DNA of 64,000 nucleotides, taken from Evernia prunastri. Its lineage: Eukaryota > Ascomycota > Lecanoromycetes > Lecanorales > Parmeliaceae. Numbering within the stretch: the stretch's first letter is position 1; every line of letters starts with the position of its first letter. The stretch spans positions 372,001 through 436,000 of the forward strand of contig NKYR01000003.1 in NCBI GenBank assembly GCA_003184365.1, written 5' to 3'. The position numbers and the translations under genes are program-made. The notes under the pieces are model-generated. The model did no database searches, had not been told where the DNA came from, and was given only the letters and a program-made list of their open reading frames with translations. Positions 57,088-64,000 of the stretch are shown here, in pieces.

Positions 57088-58695
57088 TCAGCTTTTGAAT
57101 CTCATTGGCAGACCTGTGTCTGCAAACTTATATAACGTCGGCGCTGCAGACGTGCTGGCAGCTGCCGAATCCAGCTCATCCCCGAAGCCCTGCCATCCAC
57201 TCTCTTCCACATCCGTACGCTTCTGCCGCTTACCGGCTTGAGCTTCGTGTTCCTCATCTGCCTTAAACTTGTCCCCCTTTGCTTTCTTGTACCTCCTTCC
57301 ACCGCCATCCTCCTTCTCGCCTTCCTGCTCCTGCTCCTGCTCCTGCGCCGGCCCTTCCTCCACCAGTCTCTTCTTGCCCTTCTCCAGACTGGTCTCGACC
57401 GTGAGCCGTTGTGACCTCGCTTGCGGGTAGAGTCTCGATTCCGTGGTAAGGGCGCCAGGCGACTGAGGATCTGGATGGGATAGGCGGTAGTTCTCCAATA
57501 GATCCCCCACTTCCTCCTCCCAGTCCTCCATCTGCGGACACCGTTAGATTCCAGCCCACTGCCCCCAATGGGTCTCTGCTGGTCGAAAGAGCATACCTCT
57601 GCAAGTTTGGCCTCTTGGTTTGCGGCGTCTTCAAAATGGTAGATCTGGTGGATGATTACGGTACAAAGCCGGCGCATGTGCAGCTGGAGCGACACAATCT
57701 CCGCATTCGCTTCCAATGTTTATCGTACCATCTCTCTGAAGGAGATGTTGTGCATCGCATAAAGAGCGATATTTGGTACTATGACGAGGTCTAGGTCTTT
57801 GTGCTCCATCACAATGCAGTGAGAGTGCGTCGGCAAGAGCGCATTCTTGCTGAAGATGCCGAACTTACCGGGAGAGCAACTATTCTGGCTGTGCCGTGTC
57901 CCACCGAGTAAAGTTGTCGGTGCTTGCGGAGGTCCACTTGGTAATTTTTCTCGAAGTCGACAGAAGTTGACGCAGGGCTTGAATGTCTTGACTTTTCTCG
58001 AATACTTCGGTCATTTTCCTGACCGGATCGATGTCAAGCTGTACAGTGAACAGCTGAGTTGCATGTTTGTTAGGAAACAGCCGAGCCGCATTTGACCTCT
58101 TGTAAACAATACGAAGACGTAGGAAGTCCTGCAGCCTGAAATTGCTGTCGCTTGGGAAGACGTGGCCGGAGGAGAGCAGTTTAGCATCTATGTCTAGCTT
58201 TTCAGTTGGATAAAGACTCTTGTTTGTGGGCGAAAGCCTACGATTCGTTTCCCAGAAGCCAGTGAGATCCGTTGATCGTTGTGCCTTTGAAACCGCGTCC
58301 TTCTTCGCCCAGTATCCGTGATAGACTGGACTTTCCAGCTGTGACATGCGCGTTGGCTACTTCCTTTGGAGTGTGCACATAACAAGAGAACGTACCTGGC
58401 CCATGAGCTCATCATATCTGGGTTCACCGTGCTGATACAGGGTCCAGATGATGAGCGCGTACTGCTCACTGACTTCCTCCTTGGAGAGCTCGCGTTTGGC
58501 GACATCTCTGTTGCGCGTCCTGATAGCTATGGTAAAATCCATAACTGATCTGTTGCGTTCCTCGAAGTCACGCTTTGTGTATTCCAGCGGGATTACACCG
58601 TGTTCATTCGCCTTTGGGGTTCTTCGTGGCCTCCCCAGCGTGATCAAGTGAGGACAATACTTCAACAGGGTTGGAGGCAGATGGCGGTCTGTCAT
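57088..58695 (-). pseudogene. YxKxxFE family, gene B, interrupted by one in-frame stop
   Basis: Exons 58695-58396, 58338-57905, 57849-57597 and 57531-57088 total 477 codons in one frame, broken by a TAA at 57722-57720. Exon 1 has VIPLEYTKRDFEERNRSVMD and ends ELMGQ before a phase-0 intron, as in genes A and C. Exon 2 is a longer linker (LESPVYHGYWAKKD, RLQDFLRLRIVYKRSNAARL). Exon 3 has HCIVMEHKDLDLVIVPNIAL, aligning with FGIIMTHSVHGDVVVPDIAL in gene A; the stop falls where A has Lys (TRK), with equal spacing on both sides. Exon 4 is charged and repetitive (AQEQEQEQEGEKED) and looks nuclear. One nonsense change is the only defect seen. Confidence 0.65.
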
Positions 58696-59175
58696 TCGGA
58701 TTTCGTTTCCCAAAAGCCAGTGGGATCATCGTTGTGCCTTTGGAAGGAAGGGCGTGCTTGTGTGTGATCTTCGCCCAGTATTCAGGATAGATCGACCGCC
58801 ATCTCGTCCATCCCCTTTGTCTCCTCGCTTTCGCTTGGCTCCAGGTTCCACGGGTTCGGCCGAGGCAATGTCCGGAGCGCCTGGGCGAGTCAGGATGTGG
58901 TATATGATATATGAATATAAGGACAGTGCATCTCAATATATAGGAATGACGACCACAACTGCGGTCTGAGTCTGGACCGATTCTCCTGCTTGTGGGCGAG
59001 AGCTTGCGATTCGTTCCCCAAAAGCCAGTCTAGTCCGTTGATCTTTGTGCCTTTGGAAGCGCGTTCCTGTCTGTGATCTTCGCCCAGTATTTATATATAT
59101 TGGACTTTCCAGCTGTGACATATATGTTGGCTACTTCCTTTGGATTGAGCGCAGAATCAGAGAACATACCTGGTT
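58210..59175. repeat. Three local copies of a gene-B exon-2/intron-1 segment
   Basis: Copy 1 is inside gene B (about 58210-58400), copy 2 at about 58690-58790 and copy 3 at about 58975-59175. All share a segment reading (minus strand) GFWET or its diverged form and the plus-strand string CTTCGCCCAGTAT. Copies 1 and 3 also share CCAGCTGTGACAT, GTTGGCTACTTCCTTTGGA and a following TACCTGG, that is, the splice acceptor, intron and end of exon 1. The present start codon of gene B lies within copy 2. Confidence 0.7.
58887..58943. repeat. Dispersed repeat, about 58 bp, copy 1
   Basis: Begins GAGTCAGG and contains GGTATATGATATAT and GACAGTGCATCTCAATATAT. A second copy with the same order lies at 59841-59900. 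No coding meaning was recognised; it could be part of a small non-autonomous element. Confidence 0.65.
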
Positions 59176-59260
59176 TCTAGACTCATGTGGAGTGAGAAGA
59201 TTATTGATTACTCTGTGCAGCTGCAAGCAATTTCTGCCTGCCACCAAGCCACGCTAAGCC

Positions 59261-59840
59261 TTATTGTGTGAGTGCTCTGCGGAAACCTTGGCGTAATGTG
59301 ACAGGGTGGGTAATGGACGTCGTCGATGTCGAGCCTGTTGCAGACCAGATGGATTGATCGTCATCATCATCATAGTCACTTTTCGTTGCCTTGGCCAATT
59401 CCTCCTCGGTGTTTTTGGGCGGTCCTTGTTTCGCAGCGGCTGATGTGAAGGAGCTGACCGCCGCAAACAGGCTCGTGAATTTAGCGGGAGTCTGAGCAGA
59501 AACGTTGAGGAGTTATGTTGAGCGCTGCTTACAGTTAGTACACATGGCTGTCATCATAGTATGGAAGTCTCACGTAGCTTTGGGGCCAAGGTTGCTCGAG
59601 ATGCTACTGTTGAGCCTGAGGTAATAGAGCCAGTGCATCTAAATGAATAATAAGCTTTCAGGCTATAGTAATTAAGGAAGGGGTGGATAGACGAGAAGAA
59701 ATCGGCTACTGTTGAGCCTGAGGTAACAGAGCCAGTTGTTGAGTCTGAGGTGACAGAGTCAGTTGTTGAGCCCGAGGTAACAGAGCCAGTCCATCTAATG
59801 CGAGTGTTGTTAACGGAGGTCAATACCCGGCGGCTTAGAC
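59261..59840 (-). CDS. Ser/Thr/Gly repeat protein candidate (exon structure unresolved)
   Basis: The 3' exon is convincing: TPAKFTSLFAAVSSFTSAAA, AKQGPPKNTEEELAKATKSD, an Asp run, then WSATGSTSTTSITHPVTL and RQGFRRALTQ before TAA at 59263-59261. Upstream the same strand carries a 9-residue repeat (TGSVTSGST, TDSVTSDST, TGSVTSGST) at 59706-59799 and one more unit (TGSITSGSTVASRATLAPKL) at about 59582-59634. A TACTAAC branch site lies near 59535. The exact introns were not resolved. A low-complexity Ser/Thr-rich region followed by an acidic patch is all that can be said about function. Confidence 0.35.
59706..59799. repeat. 27-bp tandem repeat (three units)
   Basis: Three units of GTTGAGCCTGAGGTAACAGA plus GCCAGTT with few mismatches; a further single unit lies at 59604-59634. 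The length is a multiple of three, so expansions keep the frame (plus strand VVEPEVTEP, minus strand TGSVTSGST). Confidence 0.85.
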
Positions 59841-59900
59841 GAGTCAGGGTATGGTATATGATATATAGATGTAAGAAAGACAGTGCATCTCAATATATAG
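59841..59900. repeat. Dispersed repeat, about 58 bp, copy 2
   Basis: Second copy of the element at 58887-58943, same orientation, sharing GGTATATGATATATAG and GACAGTGCATCTCAATATAT. The copies are about 0.95 kb apart. Confidence 0.65.
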
Positions 59901-60359
59901 TAAAGATATATGAAGAACGGACGATGTAGGAGATCATCGATGGGGTCAAAGATAAATCCAGATATAATAGAAAAGAAGGAGGAAGACGGTTGGAAATTTT
60001 GGGGGTTTATATATCCCTTAGTGCCGCAAGGAAGATTCACCGAGACATAAAAATGAATGTCAATGCGTACGTGAACACTTCGTTTTGTCTGAAAACCGAT
60101 TCACCGAGTCATACAATGAATCTCAATGCACATGTGTCTCCTGTGAATGAAGTGTAGCCCAAATGAGTTCTGCGAGTTGTGTTGTAATACTTTGGTGTCA
60201 CTTTGATCTCGGTGAACTCGTGACAGATCATAGAAGCTAGGCTTAGAACCTGACACGGGTGTTCATGTTGAATGAGATCAGACAGAGGCTTTGCCACTCC
60301 CGGAGATTGGTTTCAATCAGGCTTGTCTTTGTTGGACACTTGGTAAGAATATTTAGACG
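59901..60359. other. No gene recognised
   Basis: About 460 bp. The motif ATTCACCGAG followed by an imperfect ATGAATnTCAATGC occurs twice (about 60036-60067 and 60099-60129), a 63-bp-spaced direct repeat. No coding frame. Confidence 0.35.
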
Positions 60360-61092
60360 CTACCACGCCACAGCGAGGTTGTGTTTTCTAGATCGCAGAA
60401 CTTCAGTAAGAAGAGATTCTCGAATGGAAAGCAGCGATAATTTCTGGCTCAATGAATTCAAAGTTGAGTATAGGTTATGAACAATAAGAGAGCCTCTAAT
60501 GGCTTGCTCACGAGATTGTAGGCGCCATCCTGCGACTTCTTCTGTGATCCCTCCAGTCCGATTCAAGACAACTTTCCGCGCGCTACCTTGTGCATCAACT
60601 CTTGTACCACCTCCTCTTGCCCTACCAAAAAATGTATCAGCTGCAGCTACATCCTCTTGTTCCTCTACCTGACTAGCTGTAGTTGGTGGATTCTGAGCAC
60701 GCGCCTGGTCACGATCATCTTGCTGTCGTCCGTGTCCATCCACCTCAGAATCGACTCTCCGGTCTCTCTCAGGAGCGTTAGATTCGACTCTCCAGTCTCT
60801 CCCAGGTGCACTCGGTGATCTGCTAGCATTCAATCCAGGAGTTTCCCACAATCTTCTGCTGCTCCTCGTCTTTCATCTCCGTTCCTTCAATGTCATCGCT
60901 ATCTCTAGCCCTCAGACGGCCGAAGATGTTCAGAAAGTGCGGATCATGGGTGAAACGCGCACAAATACAGTCAAGGCATCGTTGGTAGTACTTGATTTGC
61001 ATTTTCGTTGGGACTTGACAATCCAGTGGCGTGGACCAGAAGCCATGGGTGGTGGTGGAATTTGAGTGGTTTCTGGAGACAACAGTGTCCAA
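60360..61092 (-). pseudogene. Two overlapping frames of one hypothetical gene, frameshift near 60845
   Basis: The 5' frame (to 60823) contains MQIKYYQRCLDCICARF, HFLNIFGRLRARDSDDIEGT and EMKDEEQQKIV. The 3' frame (60851-60360) continues ETPGLNASRSPSAPGRDW, a charged linker, TGGITEEVAGWRLQSREQAI and LNSLSQKLSLLSIRESLL. Removing one G from the GGG at the overlap would fuse them (IVETPGLNAS). No splice pair explains the switch because the overlap is only about 30 bp. The start is uncertain: an ATG at about 61002 (MQIKYY) is the likeliest. Family unknown. Confidence 0.4.
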
Positions 61093-61480
61093 GGGAGAGG
61101 TATACTTTTAGCGGGAGGTCCTCAACACGTTCGCAGGCAATCGAGCTAGGTAGAGAGATGTCGACTGGGCATGTCGCGAAGGTCGTAGTAGTCTCGGAGC
61201 TCACGGAGCCTACCGTTGAAATTGAGGTTGAGATAAACGAGGAGTAGGAGGGTCCAAGAGAGAGGTATGTATATATATAGCGGGAGGTCCCCAGCACGTT
61301 CGCAGGGAATCGAGCTAGGTAGAGTGAGAGAGATGTCAACTGGCCATGTTGCGAAGGTCGCGGGGGTAGCGGAGATTATAAAGGTCCCGGAGCTCGCGAG
61401 GTCGCAGAGGTCGCGGAGGCCGTGGAGCCATCCGTTGGAATTGAGGTTGAGATAACGAGGAGTAGGAAGTTCCAAGAGAT
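61086..61480. repeat. Tandem segmental duplication, about 166 bp plus a 220-bp diverged copy
   Basis: Copy 1 (61086-61251) and copy 2 (61252-61480) both begin GTCCAAG, then have AGCGGGAGGTCC, ACACGTTCGCAGG or its variant, AATCGAGCTAGGTAGAG, GAGATGTC and, at the end, GAAATTGAGGTTGAGATAA and GAGGAGTAG. Copy 2 has an extra segment rich in GGTCGCGG units. Confidence 0.8.
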
Positions 61481-62206
61481 TGAGAGGGGGGGATCATTTG
61501 ACGGAAGCGAGGTATAGCTGAGATTGAATATCTGAGGAGTCTGGGAGGCGTCGTGGTCTGATAGTAAGGCTTGGGACAATCGTTCCAGACTCAAGCTGCA
61601 TCTTGTTGTCTCTTTTCCTTGCTTCAAAAATGTTGATGAAGAGACGTTGTGTATGAATTGCCACTGACACTCTTTGGCCATTGTTGATGCTCGCTTTCTT
61701 AACCGACCCTAAACCAATGGGACTTCGTCGTGAAGCGATATCGTGCTCATTGAAGAAGTCCTCCAGTCCGTTGCTGAAGTCCCGTATGTTGTAGATTGTG
61801 AGCTAGACTCGGAACCTCTGGCTGGCCTTCTTCGACAGCTTATTTTGCAAAGCTGAGAACAAGGTCTCCGCGCTATGTTGTATCCCGGGTGTAGCTAAAG
61901 GACAGCGCTGGCTTGGCGTGTGCTGCTTCCCGCCACTCTCGTCACCATCCTAGCCATCCTCATTATGTTCGTCTATATATTTACGATCTCTGATCCTGAT
62001 CGCGGAGCTGAAGTCAGAACTGTTGTTTGGTGTGTGGAGGTGTGTTTTGGAAGTATGTGGAGATATCTAGCCCCGCCTCGTCTATGCCGGGTTTATAGAC
62101 CCAGGTCTCTTTAAATAGCATCAATGAATGCAGAATTGGAGTCGTCTGCTAGCCAGCCAGTGCGCCTCTCGTCCTTCGGAGCTTGTTGCGGTACCATTGC
62201 CCACAT
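61481..62206. other. No gene recognised
   Basis: 725 bp with short frames only; none has a start, a plausible splice pattern or a known domain. Confidence 0.35.
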
Positions 62207-62533
62207 TCAAAAGACCTCGAGCGAATTCTTCCATGTCAGCCCGGTCTTGATCGGCCATACTGTTGTATTGGGGTTCCGGAGCCGCGTGTTTTCCGTTACC
62301 CTGAGGATCTCAATTTGACTCCAAAGGTCTGACGCCCTGAGGTTAGCCCTAGCCCGAACATGAGTATGGAGAGCTGGAACGGTATTAGAGAGGTCGGACG
62401 CATTTTCGAGCGATAGATAGAATTTGGGATCGAAGATTGGCGTCTGTGACTCAACATGAACCACTTGGTAGTTGTGCAGAAGGTGTGGAGGGACGACTAG
62501 CGATGCTGATGCGACCTGACCCAGCGCCATCAT
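62207..62533 (-). CDS. Hypothetical protein, 108 codons
   Basis: ATG-to-stop frame beginning MMALGQVASASLVVPPHLLH, followed by QVVHVESQTPIFDPKFYLSL and ANLRASDLWSQIEILRV. Mixed polar and aromatic composition looks like a folded protein rather than chance, but I do not recognise a family and cannot exclude an exon of a longer gene. Not obviously secreted. Confidence 0.35.
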   Translation of the reverse strand: MMALGQVASASLVVPPHLLHNYQVVHVESQTPIFDPKFYLSLENASDLSNTVPALHTHVRARANLRASDLWSQIEILRVTENTRLRNPNTTVWPIKTGLTWKNSLEVF

Positions 62534-62850
62534 GACGGAAGGACTTGACCGAAGTCACCGCAGGAGCGTGTGACGATTCCACCGAAAGGAATGGCGTTCT
62601 TTCCTACGTCTTGTCATGAAGATAGATATATATATAGCGGTAAAATTCAACGATTCTCCGCCAAGGCTGGAGAATGCCATGCTAAATACCGAAAAAGGAA
62701 ATATCCAATGCCGATGGCTTGAGGCGCTGCAAGCGATGAGGTGGAAGGCTTTGAGCTTGTGATATTCCACCATGATGTCGAGGACAACAATTGTGTGGAC
62801 CATGGGAGCCGCCAGCTTGACGGCCTCCTTCACCAAATGTGAGAGGAGAT

Positions 62851-63198
62851 CTACCGTGAACAGGCTTCCGAAGAAGTACCGGACAGAGCGATGTGAAGGC
62901 ATTGTGAGGATTTTGAGTGAATGCCTGGATGTATAAATTTCGAGTGGTATTGCCTGGTGAACCCTTTGACCTGCGCTTGTGTCTTCACACAATGAGGCAT
63001 GCCTCTTCTGGCATACAAAACCGGTTGATCATACTGCGCTTGATGGAACGCAGCTGCATCTCTGCCATGGGAGGACAGCCAGCCAGGTTTGCTAGGGAGG
63101 GCGATGCTAGTCGCGACCGTGCATAGCTTTGAGGTTGCTGAGAGAAGTGGGAGGAGGATTAACCAGAGAATGAGACTGATGGTTTGAATATGGGGCAT
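62851..63198 (-). CDS. Small secreted protein candidate
   Basis: Opens MPHIQTISLILWLILLPLLS, a textbook signal peptide with likely cleavage near SATS, then a short mature part with two Cys (LCTVATSIALPSKPGW, RRGMPHCVKTQAQ). A GTCAAA donor directly after TQAQ suggests that the mature protein may continue in another exon; a second ATG frame (MPSHRSVRYFFGSLFTVDLL) follows downstream. Small secreted Cys-containing proteins in accessory regions are often involved in interactions with other organisms, but nothing here proves that. Confidence 0.35.
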   Translation of the reverse strand: MPHIQTISLILWLILLPLLSATSKLCTVATSIALPSKPGWLSSHGRDAAAFHQAQYDQPVLYARRGMPHCVKTQAQVKGFTRQYHSKFIHPGIHSKSSQCLHIALSGTSSEACSR

Positions 63199-64000
63199 AG
63201 CTGAGCTTGGGACCCCATGCTCTGCGGAATGTCAGTCACCCATCTGAATAAACAGTCATTGAAGATTTTGGATATGTACCTCCTTAGCTTTGGCTTCTTT
63301 GGCACAACCGCCCCTAAAACCAGAGATCTTGTAGACCTAAGCGCATCTCCTGGAACGTGATTGCCTTCGCAGCTTTGGCCTCTAGCACTCCCCTCACCAA
63401 GGTTCACTGTTTTCTTATCCTTCGATATGGTAACCCGAGCGCGCTCCCTCCCGCTACCTATACTTGTGCGTCTTGCAAGGTCTTCTCTTATCATCGATCT
63501 CGACTTGAGGATTCTTAGCCATCAGATATCTCAGTCTACTCAAAGTCCGTTCTTCACCTCGGAGGAGACGCACATCCGAAAGCGTTGACTCTCTTTGAGC
63601 AACTGCTCGGACTGTTTGAGCAAATTCTCGTACTGTCTGAGTCCAGCGTCGAAGTCTACTCGCAGCTGCTGTATCACCTATGCCCTAGTGCTGTCGCCTT
63701 TTCGCGTACCGCGTAGAGAAGAAGAGGTATGTTTATGTAGAGGGGTATACAGCGATAGAGTGGCTAAGGTAGGGGTTGTGATAGAAGAGATAGTACCGCA
63801 GGGGCGATGATTTGGTGTGGAAGTAAAGAGTAGAAAAGAGAGGAAGAAGGGGAGAAGTTTGCGGTTTAAATACCCGTTGATGCCGGTCATTCATTCATGC
63901 CAGTCAGTCATTCATGCCACTTATTCATTCACAGCACTTCGAAAACAAATTTCACTGCAGTGTTCACAAACATGCAAGAGTGACTTTACCAAAGCTCAAC
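63199..64000. other. Right edge: coding-like pieces on the minus strand
   Basis: Near 63300-63494 (minus) a basic segment MIREDLARRTSIGSGRERAR to VPKKPKLRR is followed by a GTACAT donor. Upstream, about 63560-63670, a coiled-coil piece reads YENLLKQSEQLLKESQRF. These may be exons of a gene continuing beyond the window, but I could not join them. Confidence 0.25.
63886..63935. repeat. CATTCATGCCAGTCAGT-type tandem repeat
   Basis: Imperfect units of about 17 bp built from TCATTCATGCC and AGTCAG, three copies, close to the right edge of the window. Confidence 0.6.

Noticed and set aside
1..64000. CRISPR arrays, riboswitches, bacterial terminators
   Set aside because: The sequence is fungal and no regularly spaced repeat with unique spacers is present.

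Overview
The window looks like nuclear DNA of a filamentous ascomycete (Pezizomycotina, possibly Dothideomycetes). The evidence is short (about 47-130 nt) GT-AG introns with CTGAC/CTAAT/TACTAA-type branch sites, single-copy eukaryotic housekeeping genes (RPL13, DPM3, ARP6), a secreted sedolisin protease and a HET-domain gene. I found no bacterial-type operons, CRISPR arrays or recognisable tRNA/rRNA genes. Exon models below were built by hand from splice signals and reading-frame continuity.

Left and middle part (1-38 kb): ordinary gene-dense sequence. In order it holds a partial armadillo protein of smgGDS type (-), DPM3 (+), an OXLD1-type Cys-motif protein (-), a 997-residue leucine-rich-repeat protein (-), a coiled-coil protein (+), RPL13 (+), a gene-poor 10.4-22.6 kb stretch, a low-complexity nuclear-looking protein (-), a DUF1295-type membrane protein (+), a GCIP/cyclin-D-binding-like protein (-), ARP6 (+), an F-box-like protein (+), a basic membrane protein (+), an unknown protein (-) and a sedolisin protease (-). 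Several pairs are divergent with 240-530 bp between start codons. The gene-poor stretch contains three homologous small genes (12.5, 18.0-18.6 and 19.9-20.4 kb). I call them the YECQ family, after a shared F-S-[RK]-x-E-C-Q motif; they also share a DGTL tail encoded after a conserved phase-2 intron.

Right part (38-64 kb): gene-poor, repeat-rich accessory sequence. A second family (A at 50.9-52.4 kb, B at 57.1-58.7 kb, C at 49.1-49.9 kb, and two broken copies at 43.8-44.3 kb) is recognised by a first exon with Y-x-K-x-x-F-E and a phase-0 intron directly after a Gln codon, and, in A, B and the broken copies, by a second block [D/N]-I-A-L. B carries an in-frame stop and the 44-kb copy a stop plus a frameshift. 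A HET-domain gene at 54.7-56.4 kb ends at a TAG beyond which the same frame stays open for about 110 codons. Local duplications and short tandem repeats (50.4, 53.3, 58.2-59.1, 59.7, 61.1-61.5, 63.9 kb) surround these genes. No transposase or reverse transcriptase was found.

The most interesting signals are the two lineage-specific-looking gene families with conserved intron positions and unknown function. The accessory genes cannot be tied to one pathway from sequence alone.
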